Source: Allantophomopsis cytisporea
Lineage: Eukaryota; Ascomycota; Leotiomycetes; Phacidiales; Phacidiaceae
Assembly: GCA_024752435.1 (NCBI GenBank)
Contig: CP103025.1
Span: forward strand, 744,001-808,000
Reading direction: 5' to 3'
DNA length: 64,000 nt
A program made the position numbers and the translations under genes. The notes below the pieces were generated by a model, which was not told where the DNA came from, made no database searches, and saw only the letters and a list, made by a program, of their open reading frames with translations. Position 1 is the first letter of the stretch. Every line of letters starts with the position of its first letter. This document shows, piece by piece, positions 45,897 to 59,100 of the stretch.

Positions 45897-48800
45897 ATGT
45901 GTATATAGAATTGTATATCAATGATAAAATGTATTTTATGACTAAGTTTACAAGTAAAGAATTGACATCACTTGGCTAACCCTTTGACTGAACATATGAC
46001 TCCTTATGTGCATAAGCCACTCCCATGAGAAGCGCACAGGAAAGCGTTCATCAAGGGGGGTCTCTATACCATTCAAGTGTATATAAGTACGGTACATCAA
46101 ACACCAAACAAACATTTCCTTACATGCATTCCAGGAACGTATTCTCCTTAAGACAGTGCATCCATATGTACGCCTCACACGGTCGTCCGGCATTAAGAAC
46201 AACATTCTGTTCATCAAACACCACAAAACCTCCGGCTCTGAGCTTCCCCTCCTCCCTTTCCAATTCATACTGCTCTCCTATACTCACTTATCCACTCCGT
46301 AAACACAAATAATTAATATGCACCGCTCCAACACCTCACGTATCATTCCCACACTGCAGACCTGAGCGCAAGTTGGCATGCGCTGTCCTGCAGTATGTAG
46401 GGACGGCTTCTGTACTGGTCGTTTCACGTCGTGGGTCCGAGAGGCTGGCAACCCTTTACCACAGTTAACGACGTAAGCTCTTTGCTCTTTGCTCTTTGCA
46501 CAAGGGTGTTGTTTCTTCTGTGAGGATTGGATGGACGGGCTTTTGGATCTGTGAGCTTAGAATGGAGTATTTTCATAGTGTGCTTCATGTCTTCCGCGTG
46601 AGCGATGATGCGCATTGGGATCATGGAGGATGAAAGCGCCCCCCCTGGCCGTATACAGCCTGTCGCTGCTGGTGGGAATCTGGTGCGAATAGTTTATTGA
46701 TACTACTGATGCGTGTGTTCTATGAATATCGTACCAACCTTTGCCACCCAACCGCACGATGCTCTCCAATACAGGGTTTTAATTTTGTAAGCCGCGGTAG
46801 ACTAAATGCTTCCCTGACGAATCTAAATGGACTTCCTTCGTGGTCACAGGAAATATGGGTATGTTTTCATGGCTGGCGCAGTCTCACTCCTTACCGTATC
46901 CACCCCCAAGCCCACTAAGATCTGGCACTATGGCACATGCCGCTGGTGAGTGCAACCCCCGATCCTCCCGCAGTATCCTGAGCACAGAGGACCGAACATC
47001 GACGAAAGGTCGTCGGCCAGACGGTAAACAGAGAAAAACACAAGACACAACTACAAAAGCAGAGCATCCATAAGGTAAGTCAGCATCCACACGGCCATAA
47101 GATCCATCTATCCACAAAATCCAAGCCAGGCGGAATGGTTATTGTGAGCAGAGCCCACCAGCGCTGGGAGAAGACGTAGCGGCGCAAATAAATCAAATAA
47201 GCCGGAAACGATGCAAGTCAAAGGCAGAACAGACACTGCTTTCACCTTGAGTGAGGGAGAACATGTACCACACATACTATGTATACAGCAACAGGCACAG
47301 ATGGGCCCTGCTGAAACCTAAGATCGAGGTGAACCATCTCGCGACACATATGCCTCAGGGCTGCCCGTGCACAGAGCTCCCATGTTCAAGGTCTGAGACC
47401 CCCAGATGTAAAGTCAATGTGCACGCTCAATCTTGGAGTCGGAGTTGGAGTTGGCGGGGGGGGATTGAAAATGAGGAGAGCGAGGAAGCTGAGAGATTGT
47501 ATGGCTTCCGATCCCTCTGCAGGTGCTTAGATCTACTTGTAACGACAATGAAGAATGGGGGTGAGAGGGGAATGATCATGGCGATCATGGAGTTCAGTGT
47601 GAGGGCGAGGAGCGTCGTCGGGACTGTGGCCAAGGGGGTTGGCTTGGAGCACGGTGATATTGTTCATGCCGAGAATCTTGGAAGACAATTCTATGCTCAG
47701 AGCAAAAGCACAGCACAGTATGAAGTAGGTGCACTTATGTACCAATACTTTGTGTTAAAGGCAAAAGAATTTCAAATGAAGATACTCGCGTCTAAGACAC
47801 TTGCTATAATATCCATAATCTTTCCCCAAGCTCTCTCTTGTTAGCCGCCATTGATGGACAGGAAACATGTGATACCGTACCCATTCAACAGTGCAGTAAC
47901 ATATGGGGACTTATGGTATAATGAGTCAGCGAGGAATATTTGGCCATCAGCGCCACAAGTCTTATTATGACGCGGCATGGAAATATCTTGTAGATGTCAG
48001 TCAGTGCGTGCTGTTATCCAAGATGGGCGACTCGACTCCGTCAGTAGGATTGACGGGGCAAATTTCCTGGTGGCTATGTGTGGGGAACAAGGCGCTTTCT
48101 CGGTGATGTCTATAATGATGGACATACAAATAAGACCTTTTCGAGAGCGGGGAGAAAGACTTGAAGAGGCTCGGAAAGTGGTGGTTATGAGTGTCTTACT
48201 GATGCAGTTCGGCTCATTAGTTGTCTTTGGATCAGCATATTGAGACCTGCTGTTGTCACTCTATCGAGGTACTGTATGATATCTTGAGTGTGATTTGTAG
48301 AGTAAAACTATACGTACAAACTTATACGTCAGGTGAAGACAAGCAGGCATAAATCATGTAGCAAATTGTGATAACTATGTATGTGTATATGGCGTCTCAA
48401 TCAAAGGATTGGATTCAGATGGCGTACAGAAGGATCCTCGTCTGGAGATCCTAGATATCGAGATAACCAAAACGCGAATGAGTATCGAGACTTATTCATA
48501 CCGGTTCGGAATTTCACCGGTCAGGGTCCATCTCGAAGGCCATTCCAGCGCCATGGACCACGGGACGATAGCTCCAAACCCACATATATGGAGAACTATT
48601 CAGTGGGAAGAGAGAAAATAGAATATCCAATGCCATGGTCTATTGCCCATCCGTACCCGCAACCACCTTCTATACTACATAACTTAGCAAATGCCAACCA
48701 TGGCTTACATACCTTCTCAGTACCACAGACATATTCATAGTCTGCCCCCCCTGCAGCCCCACGCGCGGCGCAAAATGAATTTCAAGATATCCGAAGTCGT

Positions 48801-49200
48801 TAGGGAGCCACCACCCGTATTTGAAAGGACCCCTCTCCATATACGTGCATTCAATAGTTGTGCAGAAGCCATGGTAGGTGAGAGGATGGCTCAAGTTACG
48901 GCAGATTTTAGCCTCAGGCTATGGGCAATCGGCCAGGAACGCGTAGAGACTACGCGAATAGCGCCAATCTGGATTTCTGCCAAATAAGTCTGGTTGCGGG
49001 ACGAAACACGGCATTGTTGCGAATTATGACTAGCATAAGAAGACCATTGAGACGATGTAAATGTATTTTCGGCGAATGACCGTGATGGGGCTCTGAGGTT
49101 ATGGGGACGCTCCTACGCCTTTCGAAAGGATTCGCGGGAGACCATGCCGTCGAGATAGAGACTTCGCTTAGAATAGAAGGCCTTGAGACGAGAAGACTAT

Positions 49201-49245
49201 GAATGAATGAATGAATGAATGAATGAATGAATGAATGAATGAATG
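49201..49245. repeat. (GAAT)n microsatellite
   Basis: About eleven uninterrupted copies of the tetranucleotide GAAT. Confidence 0.95.
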
Positions 49246-49582
49246 GATAGACTGTAGAAGCGTCGTGTTCGAGTCTTACACTCATACAATGCGTGACTGA
49301 GTATAGTCAGCTTGCTCAATCCGGGTACAGAGCCAAGTGAACATTTCAGACTCCCGGTGTTCTGCAGTCAGATTGAACGAAGCCATTGAGAAATGACTTT
49401 CTACCGCTACTGAACTTTAAACACACCATCTCATGCTTTTTACAGCGTCCAGAAAGACGCAATACATTGCTAGAAGCCTTTAGAAATTAGGGCGTCCTTA
49501 CACCACGCAGCGGAAGCCATAAGGCAAGTGCAAAGATTGAAAGGTGGAAAGGTGAAAGACATAATGAGTGGACGGATGATAG

Positions 49583-49634
<52 letters not shown>

Positions 49635-49647
49635 CTACTACTACTAC
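49583..49647. repeat. (ACT)n microsatellite
   Basis: About 21 copies of ACT/TAC with a single interruption (TCC). It would encode poly-Tyr or poly-Val frames, which explains long spurious ORFs here. Confidence 0.95.
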
Positions 49648-49888
49648 GCAGTATGTACTATGTACTATGTATGTACTGTTAATGCCCAACCCAACGTGCT
49701 GGTATGGAAGTGATGGAGTGCATCCCTACAGATGCATGGCGCAGCGCGGCAGCCATCCAGTTTCCCCGCCAGGTCTTTAATTGATGGAGATGCTTTTCTG
49801 GGTGTGCTCAGATATGTATGTGTGATTGTGGTGAAGTGCACTGTTCCATGAGTGCGCATGGCCGTACAGGAACGCACAGGAAAAAAAT

Positions 49889-49937
49889 GAGGAAGAAGAA
49901 GAAGACGAAGAAGAAGAAGACGAAGAAGAAGGAAAAA
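49889..49937. repeat. GAA/GAC-rich imperfect trinucleotide repeat
   Basis: Imperfect AAG repeat with interspersed ACG units; purine-rich strand bias. Confidence 0.85.
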
Positions 49938-50299
49938 ATAAAAAGGGCGGTCCATCAACGACCGACCAGATTTTCTTGCACCCACATATATAAGGTAGGG
50001 TACTCTACATATCTTACCTATTCATCCGAGAATACCATTCATGCAAGTGGTGGGATTGGTGGGGCTGTAAGTATGAATGTAGATGATGACAATCTTCAGT
50101 ATACACCGTAACCTCGCATGGAAATGTTACACAAGACCGATGTTTTTCTTAATCACATACGTATCTTACGATGTATGTGCTTCTTTTTACGCTGTACCGC
50201 ATATTGTATTGCAGTCCATGTACTCTTGGCTTGAGAAAGAAAAAGAAAAAAACTCTCTAAAACTCTAAAACCCTAGGATGGCCCCTAAGAGTATCACAA

Positions 50300-50323
50300 G
50301 TCTGGGTGTCTGGGTGTCTGGGT
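50300..50323. repeat. Three tandem copies of GTCTGGGT
   Basis: An 8-bp unit repeated exactly three times, followed by GCACC. Confidence 0.9.
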
Positions 50324-53300
50324 GCACCAGGAAGGGCCCGTATTTATTTCTGTTATTCGGGAGAAACCCGACCCTGAGTCGGTCAATTTGTACTGTATGT
50401 GCGAGTCCAAGGTTCAACTAAGAGCTGCATTCCGTGACCTTATCCTACTTAGGGATACACGCAGAGGACAATAATAATCTGTCACTACATACTTAGTAGA
50501 GTATTGCTACTGCGAGTTGATGTATGAAAGGGCGCCATCCGCGCAAAATCTGTCGAAGTGTCGGGAAGTCACGCTGACATAAAGTCTTAAAGCCTGAGGT
50601 GAATGAATTAAGGTTCGTTGTGATTTCAGTCAGAATCGCATTGTGTGATAGTGACGCGACGAGGGTAATTGTTTGCCTATCGCAACAACTTTATATATGA
50701 TGAGCACCTAGACAGACCTCAGTTTCCTACTCCGATGTTAATCGCTGATTCTGACACCAAGGCACAGCGCAGCATTTCTCACAGGATGAGAAAACCGAAA
50801 TGAATCACAGGGTGTCATGGCAACGACGATCTTATTGCTACACCACGTGTTTATCATACGTCGTGCGATAACCAAACACACAGCTGACGTAAGGATCAAG
50901 AGCAGGAAGCTAAACCTAGTCTGCATGGGAGTGGATGCCTCTTCGTTGTTCGTGGCCAAATCGGATGTACTGCCTCTAGATGTTGTTTTTCTCCACAATA
51001 TAATATCATCGCTTTTCCAAAAGTGACGATCACTGCTTCGTGAGCCTTTCATGCTAATCAGTATCCCTGGGCTGTCTCCAAGCAAGGTACAATGCAACTT
51101 GGATCACGACAGCAAACTAACTATCTTAGAGCATCAAGGTATGGTCCCTCGGTGACTTGTCCTCTTTTCTTTGCTGTTGTGATATTGGTCTTGTGAAAAT
51201 CGAGGAAGACAGCACACGCGCGCACGCGATTCTATGAGGTTTGTTACACACAAAGTGCATTCACCTCAGATTAACTACCCTTCCAAACGTAAACACACAT
51301 AAATCCATGCAGCTAAATAGACTTGTACCCACAGCTCTTAAGAACCTGATCTAATGTTGGGAGATCCATTATCGGAGCCGACGATGGCAAGGTGAAAGTC
51401 CTCGTATCGTGACCCGGAGGAAGCGAATGGGGCCATTGTAAGAATACATAAATGTACAGCAGGGGCCGATAGCTAGCTAGGCCCAGTTGACATTCCAGAT
51501 TGGCAGATAGAACTGCAGAGACGCGTACTCGGCAAGGTAGAGGGGTGAAAGGGTGCAAACCGTACTAATTGTGGGCTGGGGAACGGCGACGAGGATGTCC
51601 TTGACCTGACCATCAACCCTTGAAGTCTTTGCCGGCAGGCTTTTAAAGAGGGACGTTGGCCTATGCTTGATGTTGTGTATGATAACCGTTATGATTTTTC
51701 GGATTCACATGACAAGAAGAGGAAGAATTGGCGCATCATCATTGGCTTGTTGACAAGGACAGAGGGGAAAAAAGTAAATTTCGTAGAAAGTGGATGTTCG
51801 AAAACGGTGAAAAACGGTTGAAGGATGAGACGAATGATTGAATTCTCCGAAATAGCCACCGTACGTCTCTCTGTCTTTTGTGGGTTGTTCCTAGATATCT
51901 GGGGATTTGCAAAAGTTAGCTGGGGAAATAGTCCAACGGATATTTTGCGGTCTTTGCAGGGCAACAACGATCAACAATTGCAATGGAGGGAACATTTGCC
52001 GTTCCAGTATGTATAGAATCACGGCATTGGAGGAGTCTAGTAGTGATCGAATAGCTCACAGACCCATGTGTGAGTAGGATTTGAGAAGGTTGTGACGATA
52101 GTTGAGTTGAGTTGAGATGAGATGAGAGTCAGAGGTGATGTATTTGATGATCATCGCCTTGTTGCGCTGGGCTCAAATACCACGCGATCTGCACAGCCAA
52201 TAATAAAAGAGACAGCAATGGGCCTTCGGCGCCAGGTCAGCAGTTGATAGACAACACCGAAATCCCACGAGATTGGTAAAATGACGCTCGTGATTTCATT
52301 TAGGAGTTAGATGTCGTGGATGTGAGTGTGTCGCCGTGGACAACGCTCCTCAGCCTCTTCTTCATTCTGACTCCGTGACTAGAATGCGTATTGTTTTAAT
52401 GCTCTGAATCCGTACGTTCTCCGGATACACATACTTCCCATGGCGTATCATGATAATCCTTTTGCAACATGCTACGATACCCCTTGTGTCCTTCTCAGTC
52501 AAACAAGTGTCACAACCACCACCACCCACAACATCGCATATTGAGTAGTTGCTGGGTAATTGAAAGAAGACTTGGCTTGGTTTTCAGTCCTATTCTCCCT
52601 AGATGAGGACCATACCACGATACCCATCCTGCCATCATCCTGTTAATACAATCAACACACCATACTCTTCAAAGTTGCCTGGGAGTATTGATGTCGTGTC
52701 ACATGAGTAAATATCATCTCTTCCTGCTGACTTTTCCACATCCACATGTTGTCCGGCAACAATATTATTCTAGGGGACCTCTCTGAAGATGCTAAACAGC
52801 CCCCTTCGCCCCCCAGCAACGCCCAAGAAAAAGCCACCCAAACACCCGGCTTTGGCGTCCAGTTTTCCGTGTGAGGGTCGGCGGATCCAAAGTTGATCTG
52901 GATCTACTCGTCTATTATGTGCGAGTGGAGGTGCAAGTCGTGTGATAATGAGTGGGTAAGCACGAGATTTTGGAATTAGGGAGATACTAGCTTCAGATCC
53001 ATGTGTGAAGTAGGCTCAGACTAGTCACTGGAAGACTTTTTACAGGCGGGAAAGCGCCTGAATGCTCCTGGTTGGTGGTGCACATCTTACTTATCCTAGG
53101 CGCAGTGGTGTGGCTTCTCCCTCTGTCATGGATACTCTCTACTCTACCCACAGCGTCATGAGCGGTTCTCTTCCTCTGATCTTCGTGATCCTTGAGAAGG
53201 ATAGATAGAGCTCCACGAAGGATCGTGTGAGAGAGTGAGAGAGAAAGAGTCACTTTGGATTCAAAGCTGTTGTCATCGAGATGTGTTCAGTCCTTCCGGG

Positions 53301-53457
53301 GTGAGAGCACGAATTCAGAGTGCTTACCAGTGAGTGATGGAGTTTGTATTTGTATCAAAGAGACATTTATTTCCTGTGGTGTAGATAAGGTAATTTGATA
53401 TTCCACAAATGGGTGATGGGTGATTTCGAAATCTACGTACCTTACTACGCAGTATGT

Positions 53458-53529
53458 GACCGCCTCTGTCTCTCTCTCTCTCCCCCCCCTCTCCCTCCCT
53501 CTCTCCCTCTCTTTGTGTGTGTGTGTGTA
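53458..53529. repeat. Pyrimidine tract followed by (GT)n
   Basis: A CT/CCT-rich tract of about 55 nt passes directly into a (TG)n run of about eight units. Confidence 0.9.
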
Positions 53530-53694
53530 CCCAAAGTGAGTGAGTGTATACATAACGTACCTAGGTATGTAGGCAGGTACATGAGATACTTTGGTATGCA
53601 CACAGAATAGAACAGCGCAGCACATCACAATTTGTACTACCGTTGTGAACATGCCACCGCATCGTAGTCCGTATTAAAGTCAGTCTGTCAGTCT

Positions 53695-53765
53695 GTATGT
53701 ATGTATGAGTGAATGAATGAATGAATGAATGTATGTATCAATGAATGTATGAATGTATGCACATA
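53695..53765. repeat. Mixed GTAT/GAAT tetranucleotide repeats
   Basis: GTAT units, then five GAAT units, then GTAT and GAAT mixed. The GAAT unit is the same as at 49201. Confidence 0.85.
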
Positions 53766-54305
53766 TGCACATATGCTCGTTCATCAGGTACGGAGTGCAT
53801 ACTGTACCTTGCCATCCATGTCCATATTGAATGAACATGGCCCACCCTGTCAAACAAGGGCCTATTCTATGGAGAGTATGTAGGCGCCAGTAGTGTATGT
53901 ATGTATGTGTGGGTATTGCGGCGGGGATCCTCGACTGTGCGTGCAGTCAGTGCAGTAGTACCTTAGTTGACCGTTCCTCTGACTTATAGCCCTGCCTGCC
54001 CTGCCCTGTCAAAAGGATGTGCAGTGCAGCTCAGCGCCAGAAGACGTACGTGGGTAGGATACTAAATCCTCGGTCGTTAAGTCAGTCAGTCTCGTTCGTA
54101 CCCGATAATCTGTGAGCGCAATCAATTGATCGCCGTAAATACATTCATAATATATGTATGTATGTACGTACGGCGTACTAAACATGGAAGGCTTCTGCGT
54201 AGAGTAAATAAATGATGTAAAGCACTATGAGATAGATGGAGCGAGCACGAGGCAGACGATGAATATCACCACGCATACTCCTCCACTAATGTACCGGATA
54301 GCCTG

Positions 54306-54333
54306 CGCTGCACTGCACTGCACTGCACTGCAC
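54306..54333. repeat. (CTGCA)n pentanucleotide repeat
   Basis: Five copies of the CTGCA unit in tandem. Confidence 0.85.
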
Positions 54334-54368
54334 CATTCATTGTAACTGTGAACTATGTATCGTGCTAT

Positions 54369-54404
54369 CTCCTTCCTTCCTTCCTTCCTTCCTTCCTTCC
54401 TTCC
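54369..54404. repeat. (CTTC)n microsatellite
   Basis: Nine uninterrupted copies of CTTC. Confidence 0.95.
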
Positions 54405-54483
54405 ACTCACACTACCTTAATGTTCATTATTGTGACTAAAACAATTCTAATCGGAATACTACGGTATTACCTTATATCTACCT

Positions 54484-54511
54484 AGGTAGGTAGGTAGGTA
54501 GGTAGGTAGGT
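54484..54511. repeat. (AGGT)n microsatellite
   Basis: Seven uninterrupted copies of AGGT, followed by TTACC-rich sequence. Confidence 0.95.
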
Positions 54512-54621
54512 GTCTATCTTACCTTACCAACTAACCAACCTTACGACTATCATTACGGAGATCGTACAAGTACTACTATCATACACTTTACCTCACCTTG
54601 TCCATAGGTACTACTATCACT

Positions 54622-54628
54622 TACTACG

Positions 54629-54690
<62 letters not shown>

Positions 54691-54709
54691 GACTACTACG
54701 ACTACTACG
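54622..54709. repeat. (TAC)n microsatellite
   Basis: About 29 TAC units, with a few CGA variants at the ends. Long ORFs here (poly-Tyr, poly-Leu, poly-Val) are repeat artefacts. Confidence 0.95.
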
Positions 54710-54774
54710 ACCCTCAACCTCCACCATTTCCTTTTACCCCTACACCTCCATACCGTGCGCGCGCTGCTCTCCGT

Positions 54775-54840
54775 CACTCTCACTCACTCACTCACTCACT
54801 CACTCACTCACTCACTCTCACTCACTCACTCACTCATTAC
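54775..54840. repeat. (CACT)n microsatellite
   Basis: About 15 copies of CACT with two CT insertions, only 65 bp from the (TAC)n tract. Confidence 0.95.
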
Positions 54841-56114
54841 TCACTCATTCATTCATTCTTTTGCTCTGGTGCTCTGGTGCTCCCATACTCTCATATCTTT
54901 CCTTCTCTACCTTTCTTCCTCCGATTGCACCCACCATTATACTCTGCCATAAAAAAAGAACAAGAAGTGTCACAAAACAGCCACAGCAACTACAATTTTA
55001 TATCACGTATTAGACATCTAGCCTATCCAGTGTCTTGCCAGTCCTTGCTGCAAAGGTTGCCTTCCTCGTCATTCCTACTGCATTGGGGCGATTCCTCCCT
55101 GCCTTGCATCAGGTCCTCGAGAGAAGCAACCCTCGAATCCGAAAACCGACTCCGAACACCCCTTCTCTCCAAAAAAAAAAACCACCCACCCTCGACCACC
55201 TGCTCCTAAATACCTACGATTGACTTCCTCGTTCAAAACAAACGAACTACTCACCATACATCTACCTGGGAATATATCAAATCATTGTGACAGAAACATT
55301 CGCAATTGGTGAGGCGAGCAAGGCTATTGTGTACAGCCGCGTCTCAAAACTCCCGGATATACCACCAAAACACCAACAGGGACTTTGAACGTTCTTGAGT
55401 GTAGGAGACCAACGCATTGGCATTCCTGCGACTGAATAGCTGGACTGACACAGGACTGTCTTTTTCCCGTCTGCACGACCCTTAGGCCTCCCCGAGATAT
55501 TGTGTTAAAATCCACAATCGCAAGTCTCTCTAGTTGGGGTGAACCTCTTGGACTTGACCAAGATTTACAGCACATTTGCTGTTCAACCCTCGACTTGAAG
55601 GGTTTGTCACCGACAACATCCGTCACAGATTCAGATCTCCATTGGCGCTTTTCACGTTGTATTGTCTCCTACATAATTCCATCTTACCACGCTACAACAA
55701 GAAGTTCAACTGACAACGGTATGTACATGTCTACGTTCATGCCATTCCAGAAAATGTCCCCCTCGTTGCATTCTTCACCAAACCAACACGTCAATATATG
55801 GACTAGTTCACTCAGAAATCTCTGTTGCTAACATGTCTCTTCTTCAGCAGCGTGCAACACAACTACTTCCGTTGTCAGTCATTGCTAAAGTTACAATCGA
55901 TCTTTCATCATTGTATATCGACACCAGCACTTGGAACTTCTGACCAAGCGCTTTGGACGGAGAGGATACTTCGACCAGGACAAGGGACTAAAACCCATTC
56001 ACATCGTTCCTCAAATCTGTAAAAGCTCGTCCATTGGAAATTACGAACTTCAGCCCCTACTTCGGCCTTTTGCTACCTATTCACTGTTCTCATCGGTTAT
56101 ACATTCGAAATTCC

Positions 56115-56156
56115 ATGAAAACTTTCAGCACCTTCGATGATGAGGAGGAGAAATGA
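56115..56156 (+). promoter_or_regulatory. uORF overlapping the RasGEF start codon
   Basis: An ATG at 56115 opens a 13-codon frame (MKTFSTFDDEEEK) that ends at 56156. It overlaps the main ATG at 56137 in a different frame, so it could reduce initiation at the RasGEF start. Whether this ATG lies in the mature mRNA is not known, because the leader is probably spliced. Confidence 0.4.
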
Positions 56157-59100
56157 AGAGACAGTGCGCTTAAGCGTTCACGTAGCACCTCTGCAAATTA
56201 CGAAAGATCAATCACGATCGTCGAGTCGATCGGCGAATTGCCGAAGCAATAAGACGATCCCTGAAGGAGATAGATATCAACAGTCTCAAATCACACCACC
56301 CATGACACCCAATGGAACCCAAGAAACACTGGAGCAGCAGGTGGAATCACCGCCGATATTCCACAGCTTCTTGCGTGCTTTTTATCAATTTCAGCCAGAG
56401 TTCACGGTCTCCGACACAACCGTTACACTACCACTAAATGAAGGCGACGTTGTCTTGGTCCACTCAATACACACAAACGGCTGGGCCGACGGCACACTCC
56501 TTGCGACAGGATCTCGAGGATGGCTTCCTACCAATTATTGCGAGCCTTATGATCCCGAACCTATGCAAAACCTCCTGGTTGCGCTGGAGAACTTCTGGGA
56601 TTTACTGAGAAGCCATGTGCATGCAAGCGATGATATCTTTAACAATCAAGACTTTATGAGAGGTCTGATTGCCGGAGTTCGCTTCCTTTTGGTATGTTTA
56701 CTTGTTACTTCTTTGACACTGTTGCTTAGAATATCAGCTTACACGCATAGGAAAAATCAAACTGCCTGAATAGGGAATCCCCAATCGTTCAACGGAGTGA
56801 GCCCCTCCGACGAAACCGAAAGGCTCTCCTGTCAGATCTTTCATCTTTGGTGAAGACTGCCAAGTACCTATCAGACCTTGGCACCACTGCCCCAGACTCA
56901 CAAGAGGTAAATGATATCATTGATACCATGATTTTAAAGGCCTTCAAGATTGTCACTAGAGCAGTAAGACTTCTCGATATATACGAGTTTGAGCCAAGGT
57001 CCCCCTTATCCAATAACTTACTTGCACCTACTGTCGCCGAAGAGTCACTCACCCCGTTGACACCTCCTGCGGAGGTAATATCGTTCGGACAGACCTCGAA
57101 TTCCACATCTTCTACATCCGTCCCAGACACGGTTTCTCGCAGTCTCCCGGACGACCATGCGGCAAGCGACATATCAACGACGTATCAAGCCGAGGTTCAC
57201 TATAAGCGGGAGCACATCAAACGTGAATCATTTACGAACGCTGGAATGAAATCCCCTACAGTCATGAATAGACTCTCTCACCGCGTATCCATTGCTGGTC
57301 ATAAGTCAGCACGAAGCGATAACCTAGTCTCAGAGAAGCTCAACCTCAATCACGATACTTTCCTCTCTTACCTTGGTTCATTCATTGGACGCTTGCAACT
57401 CCAATCCCAACTCTCATCAGATTTAGCTACGAACGTTGCGCAATGCTTCTATGCTGGCCAGGACCTCTTGAATATCATTGAAACGATATGCGCACACGAC
57501 AATCAAAACGGCGAATCTGCAGATGTGGCCAAGGACATGATGTACGATTGTGTGAATGAACTGATGGCTCTTGCGGAGGATATTCTCCAACCATCTGATT
57601 TCGATTCTGAGGAGGTCATAACGACTCATGAATGCAAGAGTCTTATGGCTGCTGCCACAAGTTGCGTCAAAGCTGCTGGCGAGGTTGTAGCCAAGGCAAA
57701 GTTTATCATCGAGAGAATTGGGGATTTTGAATTCGAAGAGCAAAACGTTGGTTTGGGAATTGATATGGGGAGGTTTGGAGGAGCCATTATCGAAGAACAC
57801 ACCACATCTGTTGATGCCGTCCCTGAGATGCCCACTCGCTCTTCTCCGCTACCGCACACTGCTCCATACGAAAAGCCACTGCCAAGAGTACCGTTGGCTT
57901 CACCCCAATCTGACATTTTTGCAAATGCAACGCAGTCTGCTATTCAAGAGGCCATAGGAACTGACTCGGCTCACGCTTCGACCCGATCTCTCCTACCTCC
58001 TTTGCCAGAACTTCACAGTCCATTGATGCCACAAAATGAATACAGCCCGTCTGAGACATCCGTTGGTGCGGATATCGAATATCCCCAATCGCTTCGAGTG
58101 GATAGTATCGCTGTATCCAGCTCCGGTACCAGTAGTTCTTACCTTAGCAGTATGCGCGACTCAGAGGCCAGCATGGTCTCACAGTCATCAACTAGAGCAA
58201 CGACTCCAGATATGGGATCTTACCTTCCACTTGATCAACAAGTTACCACTTCTGATCTCAATATGTCCGCAAGTTACTCGACTATTGGTGACGATACAGA
58301 TGAGGTGGAAGATAGGGTGCTTGAGAAAACATACGCTCATGAGCTCATCTATAAAGACGGTCAAATTACTGGTGGAAGTCTCCCAGCTCTGATTGAGCGC
58401 CTCACCACGCATGATTCAACTCCTGATGCTATGTTTGTTTCTACGTTTTACTTAACCTTCCGCCTGTTTGTCACTCCCCAAGTTCTTGCAGATAGGTTGG
58501 TAGAACGGTTTGATTACGTCGCCCAAAGCCCACACATCGCCGGGCCAGTACGCTTACGAGTTTACAACGTTTTCAAGGGTTGGCTGGAATCTCACTGGCG
58601 AGGGATGTCCGATAATGACGCTCTACCAAGTATCGAGTCATTTGCGCAGACAAAACTTAGTGTTGTTCTCCCAGCAGCAGGGAAGCGCTTAATGGATCTT
58701 GCCAAGAAGGTATCCTCAACAGAGACTCCTTTAGTACCACGCTTAGTATCCTCGATGGGAAAGACAAACTTATCAACGGCGCTATATGTTCCGCCTGACA
58801 CGCCGCTTCCACCTCCAGCAATGTCAAAGTCTGCCGTTAACTCTCTAAAGAACTGGAAGATGGGCGGAAGTTCACCATGCGTATTAGAATTTGATCCTCT
58901 CGAGCTTGCCCGTCAACTTACCATTAAGGAGATGAATATTTTCTGTTCCATCTTGCCCGAGGAATTGCTTGCCTCCGAATGGACTAAAAGATCTGGCTCT
59001 AATGCCGTAAATGTTAGGGCCATGTCGACCCTCTCGACAGATCTTACAAATCTGGTGACCGATACCATTCTTCAGTTTGACGATGCCAAACGACGAGCTG

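Larger units (their letters stand above)
45897..56136. other. 10 kb gene-poor region rich in simple repeats, upstream of RasGEF
   Basis: No ORF shows a recognisable domain or credible exon structure on either strand. The longest frames are at 47251-47844, 48381-48740 and 50738-51097, judged unsupported. At least eight microsatellites occur (listed separately). The right end (about 55300-56136) is the probable spliced leader of the RasGEF gene: GTATGT at 55719, a GCTAAC branch at 55827 and CTTCAG ending at 55847 form a good leader intron. Long regulatory or non-coding transcripts are possible but not shown. Confidence 0.5.

Noticed and set aside
47251..47844. 197-aa ORF in the gene-poor region
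   Set aside because: Composition is unlike a protein with a fold, no recognisable motif, open frames on the opposite strand also present, no splice context.
48381..48740. 119-aa ORF on the plus strand, with an overlapping 98-aa frame
   Set aside because: No domain, overlapping open frames on both strands, and no promoter or intron signal that supports it; may be part of a non-coding transcript.
49255..49300. GTTCGAGTC resembling a tRNA B box
   Set aside because: The flanking bases cannot form a T-stem and no A box or acceptor stem lies upstream.
50738..51097. 119-aa minus-strand ORF with one hydrophobic stretch
   Set aside because: Frame begins without ATG, and one hydrophobic stretch is common by chance in AT-rich DNA.
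54510..55209. Long ORFs with poly-Tyr, poly-Leu or poly-Val
   Set aside because: They are produced by the (TAC)n and (CACT)n microsatellites, which are open in several frames.
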